A stretch of 64,000 nucleotides of DNA from assembly GCF_014855515.1 (NCBI RefSeq), contig NZ_JACYFK010000001.1:186001-250000 (forward strand), read 5' to 3'. Both the position numbers and the translations under genes were made by a program. Below are positions 9,490 to 18,501 of the stretch, piece by piece; the stretch's first letter is position 1; every line of letters begins with the position of its first letter. The stretch is from Euzebyella marina (GTDB lineage: Bacteria; Bacteroidota; Bacteroidia; Flavobacteriales; Flavobacteriaceae). Below the pieces are notes generated by a model, which was given only the letters and a program-made list of their open reading frames with translations, was not told where the DNA came from and made no database searches.

Positions 9490-10575
9490 ATGCAGCAATC
9501 GCCCTTAGTCCGATTTATTTTCAGGTACAAATTGCACCATATTCCGTTTTGGATTGTCTATCATTTGGTATGGCTCATCATCAATTTTGGAAGCCTCAAA
9601 GGGGTGTATGATTACCTATACTTTACCGATAGTTCGATTAAGTTTTACTTCTATCTCATTTTTCAAATGCTTGGGGTCTATTTTAACCTCTACTACCTCA
9701 TTCCAAAATTTCTATACCGCAGGCGGTTCGCACTCTACTTACTTTTGGTAGTTGCCACTATTTTGGCTTGCAATGCCATAATCACCAGTGGTTATTATGT
9801 TGCGGACTGGCTTTCGCCCATAACTTTTGAAGAAATGTATGGGGTTGGCACCAATGAATTTTTTAAAATTTTCTTTGTGTGGGCATTACCCACCACCGTG
9901 GCCAGTATGACCTTGGGCATGAGCATAAAACTGGGCAAAAACTGGTTGCAGTCCGAGAATAAGCGATTACAAGTAGAGAAAGACAGTTTGGAGACGGAAC
10001 TTAAATATTTAAAGTCGCAAATAAATCCGCATTTTTTGTTCAACACCATCAACTCCATCTTTGCCTTGATTCATAAAAATCCAGATTTGGCTTCGGAATC
10101 GTTAGCCAGTTTTTCTGATATGCTGCGCCATCAATTGTATGACTGTGATGATGATAAAATTCCCTTGGAAAAGGAGTTGGAGTTCATCCAAAATTTTATT
10201 GATTTGGAATCGCTTCGATTGGATGCGGAGCAGGTAAGCACTTCCTATAAAATTGACAATCAAACGACCAAAAAAAAGGAATTGAGTCCGTTTGTGTTGC
10301 TTCCATTTGTAGAAAATGCCTTTAAACATGTTTCCAAAGGAAAAAAAAGGAAGAACTTTATAAAGATGAACCTTTTGGCCACCAACGAGCAGCTGCATTT
10401 CACCATGGAAAACACCAAGGATATTAAAACATTGGACAACTCGGAAAAAGGAATAGGCCTTCAAAACATCAAACGCAGGTTGAATTTGGTGTACTCCAAT
10501 TCCCACTCCCTTAAAATTGAGGAGCTGGAAGACGTTTTTAAAGTAGAATTTAAGCTGTTATGGAGCCCAAACTAA
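9490..10575 (+). CDS. LytS-type sensor histidine kinase
   Basis: The 361-residue membrane kinase has about four N-terminal hydrophobic segments (residues 15-140), a short coiled coil (about 145-175) and a His_kinase domain. H181 in QINPHFLFN is the expected phosphorylated histidine. The ATPase part carries LLPFVENAFKH and a glycine motif GIGLQNIKRRL. It overlaps the response-regulator start by 16 bases, so the two are translationally coupled. Next to the divergent receptor gene it probably senses an envelope signal and controls that receptor. No periplasmic ligand domain is visible, so the signal may be membrane-borne. Confidence 0.95.
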   Translation: MQQSPLVRFIFRYKLHHIPFWIVYHLVWLIINFGSLKGVYDYLYFTDSSIKFYFYLIFQMLGVYFNLYYLIPKFLYRRRFALYLLLVVATILACNAIITSGYYVADWLSPITFEEMYGVGTNEFFKIFFVWALPTTVASMTLGMSIKLGKNWLQSENKRLQVEKDSLETELKYLKSQINPHFLFNTINSIFALIHKNPDLASESLASFSDMLRHQLYDCDDDKIPLEKELEFIQNFIDLESLRLDAEQVSTSYKIDNQTTKKKELSPFVLLPFVENAFKHVSKGKKRKNFIKMNLLATNEQLHFTMENTKDIKTLDNSEKGIGLQNIKRRLNLVYSNSHSLKIEELEDVFKVEFKLLWSPN

Positions 10576-11294
10576 ACTGCGTAATCGTTGATGACGAACC
10601 GTTGGCACGGGAAGTGCTGGCAGAATATATCGTCGTTCTCGAACATTTAGATCTATTGGCGACCTTGGATAATGCTCTGGAATTGGATCAGTTTCTTTTA
10701 AAAAACCAGGTCGATTTAATATTCCTGGACATTCAAATGCCCTATTTAACAGGAATGGAATTTTTAAAGTCGCGCTCCAATCTGCCCATGGTTATCATTA
10801 CCACGGCCTATCCCAATTACGCATTGGACAGTTTTGCGTTTGATGTCATAGATTATCTTTTAAAACCTATCACCTTCAACCGCTTTTTTAAAGCCATTGG
10901 AAAGGCTAGTCATTATCAAGGCAAAACCAATCCTTCGCAACAAGAAATCTCCGCAGAATCCAATTATTTTTTTGTGAAATGCGATGGCAAATACCAGAAA
11001 ATACTATTGGATGAATTGGTGTTCATAAAGTCATTGGAAAACTATGTCATCCTACAGACGGAAAGTAAAAGCCACATGACCTTGATGCCATTAAAAACAA
11101 TTGAAGAGTATCTAGATTCCGATAAGTTTCTACGCGTACACAAATCGTACATCGTTCCTTCAAACAAAATAGTCACCGTAGAAAACCATCAACTATTGTT
11201 GAACAACCAGCAAGCCATACCTATAGGTAGGAACTACCGAAAATCGGTCATGGAGCAGGTTTTAAAAGATAACGTCATCCAAAAAAAGAAGTGA
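10560..11294 (+). CDS. LytTR-family response regulator
   Basis: The 244-residue regulator has an N-terminal receiver domain (VDDEP acidic pocket, phosphoacceptor D57 in FLDIQMP, conserved Lys in LLKPIT) and a C-terminal LytTR DNA-binding domain (about 135-235, FVKCDGKYQKI to FLRVHKSYIV). It is the cognate partner of the kinase with which it overlaps. Likely target promoters are the intergenic region 9286-9489 and its own operon; no LytTR site was identified there by eye. Confidence 0.95.
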   Translation: MEPKLNCVIVDDEPLAREVLAEYIVVLEHLDLLATLDNALELDQFLLKNQVDLIFLDIQMPYLTGMEFLKSRSNLPMVIITTAYPNYALDSFAFDVIDYLLKPITFNRFFKAIGKASHYQGKTNPSQQEISAESNYFFVKCDGKYQKILLDELVFIKSLENYVILQTESKSHMTLMPLKTIEEYLDSDKFLRVHKSYIVPSNKIVTVENHQLLLNNQQAIPIGRNYRKSVMEQVLKDNVIQKKK

Positions 11295-11357
11295 ACTCTT
11301 CTTATGTTCAATTTCTTCTCCTTCATCGTAATCGCAATTGGAAAATTCTAGAAAATC

Positions 11358-11488
11358 ACGAATTCATGACCTTATTCTGACGACAGAAACGAAACGCTAC
11401 TATTATAAAAAAGCATCCTGAAATAGCAGCGGAACTTTCGAACAAAGTAATTGGTTGGTTTACCACCAAGAAAAAAGTCAGGGAATAA
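11358..11488 (+). pseudogene. Decayed 3' end of a second sulfatase gene
   Basis: Bases 11378-11488 align with 6639-6750, the end of the intact sulfatase. The last 46 bases including the TAA stop are identical, and the rest differs at scattered positions and by one base in a run of A. Restoring the frame gives a typical sulfatase C-terminus ending HPEIAAELSNKVIGWFTTKK and VRE. The preceding bases (11358-11380) can be read, with one small indel, as EFYDLIS followed by DDRNET, the usual sulfatase tail, so this may be the relic of a paralogous gene rather than a copied fragment. There is no start and no catalytic part. Confidence 0.75.
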
Positions 11489-11513
11489 TTCTTAACGGCT
11501 CAGGCAAACCTAT

Positions 11514-13598
11514 CTAGTTCTTTAAATAAACCGTTTGGGTAAAAGCGCCGTTGGCAGCTACGTCCCAAACCTCAACACGAACCCATTTCCTATTTTTGAG
11601 TTCTGCCTCAAAGCTGAATTTATCAGTTCCGAAGGCATTAGTGTGGTTCACATCAATACGCTCCCTAAAAACCGAATTGCCATCACCTGAGATAACCTCA
11701 ATGAAGTTTAGAGGGAAAGTCCAATCCAACTCCAAATCTATTTTAGCTTTCCCATTCTTTAATTGTAAAGACTCTCCCGATTCTTTTCCATCTACCTTGA
11801 AGGTAGGTATGCGAATCTCTCCCGTTGTAGAAAAGAAACTGCCCTGACTAAGTTGGTCCAGCACATTGCCCCATCCTTCCGAGAAACTAGGTAAATCTGG
11901 TATCTTAAGATAGTTGACATTCATATGGGCATACATTTCGTTCTCAAATGATATAGTGAACAAATCGGCTTCCGCCAACACCTTTTTTTGGTGTCCCCAA
12001 TTGTTCATATCATCTAAAAGGTCAAGCACGCGTAAACCAAGTTTGGGTTTCGACAAATCTGCGGGCATGGCTTTCCAAGCACCTCCCAAAAAGCGATCCG
12101 ATTTAAAAAAAGTTTCGTTTTTGTATGCATCGGGGTAACCCGTTGAGCCCTTTATTCTTGGATGAGCCGTCCAGACCAATCCGTTTTCCAATTCCAATAA
12201 CTTCAACATTTCGTCACTATTGCCGATTCGGTAGACCTTTCCAAAATCTGGCATTTCACTTACGAAAGGCTGGTCTTCATTTCTAGCCATGATCCAATAG
12301 ACCGGTTTGGGAAAAAAAGCCATGTAATGTCCTCCTAAAAACTCGTTCGGTTCTTCACCTGGCAGCAGCAAAAACTCATCATCCGACCATCTTTCTCCCA
12401 TATCGAACAAAGCCTTTAGTTCCTGCAATCTCAAACTATCGGGCCCCTGTGGATGTGCCGTGTAATGAAATTCGCCCAAGTGAACGATATCAACCCCCAT
12501 ATGTTTAAAGACATCAACAAATTCGGGTTTCTCAGGAACTTCTTTGCCAGCCCTAACTACGTTCATAATAAACTCATTGTGAAAATGGCTTGAAAGGGTC
12601 TTATGATTTTCCAATGGTCGATAGGTATCGCCATTCGTGAATTTCTTGATTTCTTCCAAGACCGTTTCGGGAGATTCAGAACCTAGGTAGCCAAAGAAAT
12701 TGAGTCGTTGTTCTGACTTCGGGGGCGCATTGAACCAAGGTACAAACCTATTGTCTCCATCAGGTTCGTGCCTGATACCGACACCAAACTTACCCACCAT
12801 ATCTCTATAATTTTTACCATACCAGACCGATTTGAGATTAAAGGCCTCATCTAAGGGATAGAAATACTGATGTGGTGGTGGAAAAATGGCTAGCGCTCCT
12901 TTTTCGCCATGTGCAAGAGCAGTTCTAAATTTGACCGCCTTATTGGTGGCAGAGTCGGCTTGAACCTCTGCTGTTTCAAATCTTGAATTTGCATTATCGA
13001 GATAAGAAACGTTGGTTGCACTGTCAAATGTTAAACCCGCATCGTACAAAATAGCCTTTGCATTCTCATCGGTAGAAATTACGGCAGCTATATTAAAAAG
13101 TGGAATACCATTGTAGATGGTCAACTCGAGCTTTCCGCTAAAAGACGGTGAGGTTATCTCAGAAATAGAAACAACAGTTCTATTAGCATTTTTTGATACC
13201 TCAACACTCTTCTTGTTTAATTTAAGCACATGAGATTCATAGGGGCGGGTATGTACCTTATCGAAAAAAATAGTCCAACCATTTTCTGGTTTAAGCGTTC
13301 GGCTCCCCTCATTGAGCAGAAATATAGGGTCTGCCAATTTGGCGATACTAGTCCTCTTTCCGCTGTCTAGAATGGAAAGTTCACTGAATAAAGGCTTGTC
13401 ATTATCGAAATTCAGATTCAGTTCTGCAATCGAGCCATTTTTCAATGGCCATGATAACAACAAGCCTTCTTTTGTTCTGGTAACATCGGTCTTATTCGCC
13501 TCTTGATTTTTCGGCAATTGAATTTGTATTTGGGCATGCATTGAAAATACCATCCAACAAATACTCAAGCATATGAACTTTTTAACCAACATTACCAT
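11514..13598 (-). CDS. Secreted PHP-like metallohydrolase (CehA/McbA-like), uncertain substrate
   Basis: The 694-residue protein has a signal peptide (to about residue 22, MHAQ), a beta-rich N-terminal half (about 25-320), and a central domain resembling the PHP metallohydrolase superfamily. Candidate metal ligands are the H338-F-H340 pair, the HLGEFH segment (373-378), E415/E416 in LLPGEE, H424 in GGHYM and H479 in WTAHP. A C-terminal beta domain follows (about 600-694). Related proteins hydrolyse phosphate or other esters, but the reaction here is unknown. It is the last gene of the long minus-strand locus, 11 bases after a ThuA-like gene. ATG at 13592 is an alternative start. Confidence 0.82.
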   Translation of the reverse strand: MVMLVKKFICLSICWMVFSMHAQIQIQLPKNQEANKTDVTRTKEGLLLSWPLKNGSIAELNLNFDNDKPLFSELSILDSGKRTSIAKLADPIFLLNEGSRTLKPENGWTIFFDKVHTRPYESHVLKLNKKSVEVSKNANRTVVSISEITSPSFSGKLELTIYNGIPLFNIAAVISTDENAKAILYDAGLTFDSATNVSYLDNANSRFETAEVQADSATNKAVKFRTALAHGEKGALAIFPPPHQYFYPLDEAFNLKSVWYGKNYRDMVGKFGVGIRHEPDGDNRFVPWFNAPPKSEQRLNFFGYLGSESPETVLEEIKKFTNGDTYRPLENHKTLSSHFHNEFIMNVVRAGKEVPEKPEFVDVFKHMGVDIVHLGEFHYTAHPQGPDSLRLQELKALFDMGERWSDDEFLLLPGEEPNEFLGGHYMAFFPKPVYWIMARNEDQPFVSEMPDFGKVYRIGNSDEMLKLLELENGLVWTAHPRIKGSTGYPDAYKNETFFKSDRFLGGAWKAMPADLSKPKLGLRVLDLLDDMNNWGHQKKVLAEADLFTISFENEMYAHMNVNYLKIPDLPSFSEGWGNVLDQLSQGSFFSTTGEIRIPTFKVDGKESGESLQLKNGKAKIDLELDWTFPLNFIEVISGDGNSVFRERIDVNHTNAFGTDKFSFEAELKNRKWVRVEVWDVAANGAFTQTVYLKN

Positions 13599-13609
13599 TA
13601 TAACCTATT

Positions 13610-14368
13610 TTACTTATTCAACCAATTAAGGCTATTCTTCAATAAAGTTTGATACGCCTGTAAATCGTGGGCCCTTTCATCATGCCCTAACGTATTACCA
13701 ACAATTTTTGCCTTTGGATGTTTCACTACCCAAACCACAGGAAATTCTTCACCTGACTCTAAACCTTTACCAATGGCCAAGACCTCGACATCTGTTCCGG
13801 CAGGGTCTTTTTCCCAACGGTAAAGTTCATCTACAATTCTAAAAGTAGCTGGAACGTCTTTCATAATAGGATGTTCCGGTCTGGTAACAATCACCTCAAA
13901 CTCTTGCAGTTCTTCGTGCGAGCGTGATCCACCACCTACCAACTCTTTATTGTATTTGGGCCAATCTTCCCAATTGTACCATGTGCTCGGGTGGTAAATA
14001 AGCATATCAAGCTTACCACTTTCTACATTGGAAAAAATGGATTCCTTAACCTCGGCACTTAACGGTTTATTGTTGGTCAACATAAGCACGTCAACAACTG
14101 GAACCAAAGAAGCTATTTCTTCCATATCTTCTGAATAGACCACCGTATTGCTACCATTTTCACTCAAGATTTTTCCATCAGCTTTTCCGAAGAACTTTAA
14201 AAAATCATGGGATCCGCCTCCTCCGGTAATTGCAATTTTACTAGCCTTTTTATTATTGGCTATGTAATGCCCCTTTGCAGCATCAGTAGCATATTCTTTT
14301 GGCAGTTCTTGCGTCTTACAACCGACGGCCATCGTTAATGTAGCAAGACCTAATAGTATGTTTCTCAT
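13610..14368 (-). CDS. ThuA-like domain lipoprotein
   Basis: The 252-residue protein starts with a lipoprotein signal (lipobox AVGC, Cys17), so it is exported and lipid-anchored. The rest matches the ThuA-like fold (trehalose-utilisation type, related to class I glutamine amidotransferases): the GGGGSHDF opening, the DVLMLTNN strand, the YHPSTW segment, the HPIMKDVP motif and a final KNSLNWL helix. ThuA proteins accompany sugar oxidation and glycoside loci, but their chemistry is largely undetermined. It lies between the azurin-fused dehydrogenase-type protein (39 bases) and the PHP-like protein (11 bases), the same operon by spacing. Confidence 0.9.
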   Translation of the reverse strand: MRNILLGLATLTMAVGCKTQELPKEYATDAAKGHYIANNKKASKIAITGGGGSHDFLKFFGKADGKILSENGSNTVVYSEDMEEIASLVPVVDVLMLTNNKPLSAEVKESIFSNVESGKLDMLIYHPSTWYNWEDWPKYNKELVGGGSRSHEELQEFEVIVTRPEHPIMKDVPATFRIVDELYRWEKDPAGTDVEVLAIGKGLESGEEFPVVWVVKHPKAKIVGNTLGHDERAHDLQAYQTLLKNSLNWLNK

Positions 14369-14407
14369 TTTCTGTTTTATTTCTGTTTATATATCACTCT
14401 CACATGG

Positions 14408-17119
14408 TTATGCCCCTGTGACCTGAACCTCTTTTTCGCCATTGGGTGTTACAATAATGACCCCTTGCATAAACCTCCAGTGCCCAGGAAATGTACACAC
14501 AAAAGGATATCGGCCCGGCTTGTTCGGCAAGTTGATGATTATGGAATCACTTTCATTCGGGGCAAGCATAGTGGTCGCACCCAAGACATAACGTGAATTA
14601 GGAACGTAACCCATTTTTTCCGCTTCCGGCGTAGCCACAAACTCGTCTACTAGAGGTCCAAAAGCATCAAGGCTTTCAGGTCTTACAACCACCAAGTTAT
14701 GCGGCATCTGATCCATGTTCTTCAATTTGATTTCTATGGTTTGACCGGCCTTGGCAAATAGTTCGGTTTGGTCAAAAGCCATCTCTTGAGGAACCGTTTT
14801 AAGATCAAAGACCACATCGGCCTTGGTCTCACCTACTTTACCGATACCCATATCGATGTATTGATCACCTCCCGTATTTATACAGTGCAGTGCTATTACA
14901 TTCTTGCCTTTCTTGAACAATTGGCTTTTGGCCTCATCAAGTTTGATGAACTTATAGGCCTGACCACTGGCGCCCGATTCAGCCATCAACTTCTCACCAT
15001 TGATGAAAACTTCGTAGTCATCGTCATGGGCAATCTTCAAGACCGGCTCTTCAATTGCTTCATTCAATTGAAACTCTTTTCTTAACCAGATGTCATTTGA
15101 ATCCCAAAGTGATTTAGCTTTTTCAATGGCCTTACCCCCAAAGAAGGCATCTCCCTTTTTCCAGCTAGAGGTATCGAACTGCTCCGATGCCCAATCATCT
15201 CCAGGATCTGAAGTGGTATACAACCATTGCGAAGCACGGTCTTCTGCAGAAGGAACTATCATTTCTACCACGGCAGGATCAACAGTTTCATAATTCAGTT
15301 CTCTAAAGTATACCTTGGTAGCTGCATTCAACCACTTATCAGAACTATTGGAAGCATCACCTGCCAACTTTTCCATGGCAGTATAAAGTCCTGATGATTC
15401 AGGAAGTTCAGAGGCCCTAACTATCGCCGCCAACCTCACTTGGGCATTCGAATCGGTCAATAATTTGGACCCGGCAAGTAATTCACTACCTGCGGTATCG
15501 TTTGGCAACAAGGCCATAGCTGCTCTCTTCACGGCAAAGCTTCCGTTTTCAAGTGCCTTTTTTAAAAGATCTAGCGTTTTGGCATCTTCTCCATCAAAAG
15601 CTTCCAAACCATCCAAGGTCCACAAAGCATGCAGAACAGGAGCATTGATTTCATCATTCTGCCCTAAACCTTCTTCGGCCATTGCAATTAATTCACCAAC
15701 GAGCTCTTTTTTACCTTCTTCAACAATCAAGCGTTGCGCCGTGATTCGCCAGAAAAGATTATCACTTTTTAAAGCGGCCAGAAGAGCTTCGTTATCACCT
15801 GCATCTAAAGATGTTATGGCATCATCTGTCTTATCATCGTATTTTACAATGTAGATACGACCATGACCATAGTCTCTTAATTTATTGATGTGAGCATTGC
15901 CCTCACCCTTGTCGGCATTCCATATTTGATTGTCCATTCCCCTTTTATCGGGGTTGTGCTGAATAACGGGGTTGTACCAATCTGCAACCCAAAGGTTACC
16001 ATCGGGCCCGGTTTCAGCGAATACAGGGGCTGTCCAAGCATCGGTACTGGCAAAAATATTTCCGCCATCGACCTCTTTATAACCTGCCCCATCTTTTACA
16101 ATTTTGGCAATGTGAACCAAATGTCCGGTAGGCTCTGCTACATACATTTGATTTCTATATTCTTTTGGATAGTTGCCTGCCGTATAAAAGTTAGCCCCGG
16201 AAGCCGCGGTAAAACCACCACGAACATCGACCTGTTGCAGGGGGATGTCGGTAACGGGAGAAATTTCGTAGTGGCCTTGAATAAAATCGGCATTTAAAGC
16301 CCAAGAAGGAAGTTTCTCCAAATATTCATAGTGCTTTAAAGGAATGCCCACATAGCAAGCATGGTTATTATTGGCGGTAGAACCGAAAATTTCGAAATTC
16401 TCGTTATAGCCCATTCCCCATGTATTATTATCGAATTGACCCACTGGTTCTAAAAAAGAACCATCTTGACCAAAGCGATAAACACCTCTTTCAAACTTGA
16501 CATTCTTATCGCCGAAGGTGTTCTCAAATCCAGAATATCCAACAGCACCCCATAAGTTATTATCAAGACCATATCTTAAACTTGACGGGCCTGCATGCGT
16601 ATCAAACGTACCGAAGCCATCAAAAAGAACGGTGCGCTTGTCCATTTTATCATCCCCATCTGTATCTTCTAAAAAGACCATTTCAGGAGCTTGGGAAACA
16701 ATAGCTCCCCCCTTGACCAAAACAATTCCGGTGGTCAAACTTTGTTCGGTAGCAAAGTCGGTAAACTTATCCGCCTTGCCGTCACCATCGGTATCCTCAC
16801 ATATGGTAATGCGGTCACCGCCCACATCATTCGCCAAGTCGTGGGGATAATCTTTTGACTGCACTACCCATAGCCTTCCTTTCTCATCCCAAGTAAAGGC
16901 TATCGGGTTGATAATATTCGGTTCGGCCGCAAAAAGATGTGCGCTAAAGCCTTCCGGTAACTGAATGTGCTTTTGTGAATCTTCAGGACTCAGTGGATCT
17001 TGTACCTTAGGGTTTTCCCCCGTGTAGGTAAGAGGCGGTGGCGGTTCTTTTGTTTCGGTACAGGAATAGAGCCCCATACCCAAAATGGCCAAAAAAAGGC
17101 CAGATTTAAATTTTATCAT
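14408..17119 (-). CDS. Membrane-bound-dehydrogenase-type propeller fused to HEAT repeats and an azurin-like cupredoxin
   Basis: The 903-residue lipoprotein has lipobox LYSC near residue 20. Residues about 50-420 form a beta-propeller of the kind named putative membrane-bound dehydrogenase domain (PEGFSAHLFAAEP, DTDGDGKAD, GPDGNLWVADWYNPV). HEAT-like helical repeats (about 430-600) and a galactose-binding-like beta domain (about 625-765) follow. The C-terminus (about 770-900) is azurin-like: the MPHNLVVV His, then C875, H880 and M884 in CTFPGHWRFM, with azurin's exact ligand spacing for type 1 copper. Many relatives end in a c-type cytochrome; I see no CxxCH here, so copper may replace haem as the electron carrier. 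Substrate and activity are inferred, not known. Confidence 0.9.
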   Translation of the reverse strand: MIKFKSGLFLAILGMGLYSCTETKEPPPPLTYTGENPKVQDPLSPEDSQKHIQLPEGFSAHLFAAEPNIINPIAFTWDEKGRLWVVQSKDYPHDLANDVGGDRITICEDTDGDGKADKFTDFATEQSLTTGIVLVKGGAIVSQAPEMVFLEDTDGDDKMDKRTVLFDGFGTFDTHAGPSSLRYGLDNNLWGAVGYSGFENTFGDKNVKFERGVYRFGQDGSFLEPVGQFDNNTWGMGYNENFEIFGSTANNNHACYVGIPLKHYEYLEKLPSWALNADFIQGHYEISPVTDIPLQQVDVRGGFTAASGANFYTAGNYPKEYRNQMYVAEPTGHLVHIAKIVKDGAGYKEVDGGNIFASTDAWTAPVFAETGPDGNLWVADWYNPVIQHNPDKRGMDNQIWNADKGEGNAHINKLRDYGHGRIYIVKYDDKTDDAITSLDAGDNEALLAALKSDNLFWRITAQRLIVEEGKKELVGELIAMAEEGLGQNDEINAPVLHALWTLDGLEAFDGEDAKTLDLLKKALENGSFAVKRAAMALLPNDTAGSELLAGSKLLTDSNAQVRLAAIVRASELPESSGLYTAMEKLAGDASNSSDKWLNAATKVYFRELNYETVDPAVVEMIVPSAEDRASQWLYTTSDPGDDWASEQFDTSSWKKGDAFFGGKAIEKAKSLWDSNDIWLRKEFQLNEAIEEPVLKIAHDDDYEVFINGEKLMAESGASGQAYKFIKLDEAKSQLFKKGKNVIALHCINTGGDQYIDMGIGKVGETKADVVFDLKTVPQEMAFDQTELFAKAGQTIEIKLKNMDQMPHNLVVVRPESLDAFGPLVDEFVATPEAEKMGYVPNSRYVLGATTMLAPNESDSIIINLPNKPGRYPFVCTFPGHWRFMQGVIIVTPNGEKEVQVTGA

Positions 17120-17168
17120 TCTTCTATATTCTTGATTAGTAAGTAGGCCATTCAGGTAGGCCCTTGGT

Positions 17169-17576
17169 CTATTTTTTTCGGTAACTGGCGTAGGGTTCTT
17201 GTTGGCTCACATCAAGTGTACCAGCTTCCCAGCCCTCTGGTGGCGATAATACGGCCAAAAACTCAAGATCACCCTTACCTGCATTAAAAGTGCCATGCAC
17301 CACATCTTTATCTATATAGATAGAATCACCCACCTCTAGATATTGCATTTCATCTTCGATCCATTGTTCGGCCCTACCCTTAAGTATGTACAGTATTTCG
17401 TGCATATTGGGGTGCCTGTGAAAATCGTGGCCCATGCCCTCGGGCACTACCACCTTGACCATATAAGACTGTGCGCCTGCCATGGTTTCAGGGTGGTAAT
17501 GCCAATAATGGAGCCTGCCAACGGTTTCCTCGAACATTAAATCTTCTTCCTTAACAAATTTCCATTGATCGGACAT
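17169..17576 (-). CDS. Small cupin-domain protein
   Basis: The 135-residue protein has no signal peptide and is a single conserved-barrel cupin. The metal-binding motif 1 is visible as H-R-H-P-x4-E (FHRHPNMHEILYILKG), and motif 2 ends in VVHGTFNAG. Such cupins act as sugar isomerases, small dioxygenases or ligand sensors. It lies 10 bases after the TIM-barrel gene and 49 before the azurin-fused gene, which ties it to the cytoplasmic Tm-1-like/PEP-hydrolase-like pair. The reaction cannot be stated. Confidence 0.88.
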   Translation of the reverse strand: MSDQWKFVKEEDLMFEETVGRLHYWHYHPETMAGAQSYMVKVVVPEGMGHDFHRHPNMHEILYILKGRAEQWIEDEMQYLEVGDSIYIDKDVVHGTFNAGKGDLEFLAVLSPPEGWEAGTLDVSQQEPYASYRKK

Positions 17577-17586
17577 GTTCTATTTT

Positions 17587-18447
17587 CTAAAGGGTTAACG
17601 ATTTGAACTCTTTGGTCAAATTGGTCAATGAAGCTTCAACCCCCATTCTTTCCAAAGAGGAAGCGCCCACAAAACCGTGTAAACCGTCAACGTGGTCTAA
17701 GGCATACCTAACATCAGAAGGAGTGTTAATTGGGCCACCGTGCGCTAAAAAGAATGTATCGTGATTAGCTTTTTTAACAGCATCTACTATTTCTTGGGTA
17801 CGTTCAAGAGCAGCATCCATAGAAACGGTTGCATCGGTTACACCAATCGAACCACCGACAGTAGTACCTACGTGGGCAATAATGGCATCTGCACCTGCTT
17901 CGGCCATTTGAACCGCTTCTTCGGGTTTGGCCACATAGACCACAGAGAACATATCCATTCTAGTAGCCAAGTCGACCATGGCTACCTCCTTTTTAAAACC
18001 CATTCCTGTTTCTTCCAGAACGTTTCTAAAATGGCCATCGATAATTGAGTGGGTAGGAAAGTTATTGACTCCGGAAAAGCCCATGTCTTTCACTTGACCA
18101 AGAAAATGCCACATTCTTCTTCTTGGATCACTACCGTGAACCCCACAGATAACCGGCACTTCTTCGACTACCGGCAATACCTCGAACTCACCGATTTCCA
18201 TAGCTACGGCATTGGCGTCGCCGTAGGCCATCATACCTGCGGTAGAACCATGCCCGCTCATTCTAAATCGACCAGAATTGTAAATAATGATAAGGTCGGC
18301 GCCACCTTTTTCAATGAATTTGGCACTGATACCAGTTCCCGCTCCTGCACCGATAATAGCTTTGTTTTGATCTAAAACCTTTTTTAAACGGTCTCTTACT
18401 TCTTGTTTGGTATAAGGGTTACCTATTCCCGTCCATTTGTTAGGCAT
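17587..18447 (-). CDS. PEP-hydrolase-like TIM-barrel protein (C-terminal half of Tm-1-type proteins)
   Basis: The 286-residue cytoplasmic protein matches the phosphoenolpyruvate-hydrolase-like TIM-barrel family. Visible blocks are IGAGAGTGISAKF, ADLIIIYNSGRFRM, the GVHGSDP turn, SGVNNFPTHSIIDGHFR, IIAHVGTTVGGSIG and FLAHGGPINTP. In plants this domain is fused behind a UPF0261 domain in Tm-1, the tomato protein that inhibits tobamovirus replication. Here the UPF0261 gene lies directly upstream (54 bases), so the two products probably work together. Family names imply action on phosphoenolpyruvate or an analogue, but the bacterial reaction is not firmly known to me. A cupin gene follows 10 bases downstream. 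Confidence 0.93.
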   Translation of the reverse strand: MPNKWTGIGNPYTKQEVRDRLKKVLDQNKAIIGAGAGTGISAKFIEKGGADLIIIYNSGRFRMSGHGSTAGMMAYGDANAVAMEIGEFEVLPVVEEVPVICGVHGSDPRRRMWHFLGQVKDMGFSGVNNFPTHSIIDGHFRNVLEETGMGFKKEVAMVDLATRMDMFSVVYVAKPEEAVQMAEAGADAIIAHVGTTVGGSIGVTDATVSMDAALERTQEIVDAVKKANHDTFFLAHGGPINTPSDVRYALDHVDGLHGFVGASSLERMGVEASLTNLTKEFKSLTL

Positions 18448-18501
18448 ACTTCAATATTTAATTTTGGTTATACTTATATTTTGTTTGAATTACTTTCAAT
18501 T

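Noticed and set aside
6751-11377. Mobile element interpretation of the receptor/LytTR block
   Set aside because: There are no transposase, integrase, terminal inverted repeats or attachment-like duplications apart from the sulfatase ends, so a named mobile element is not supported.
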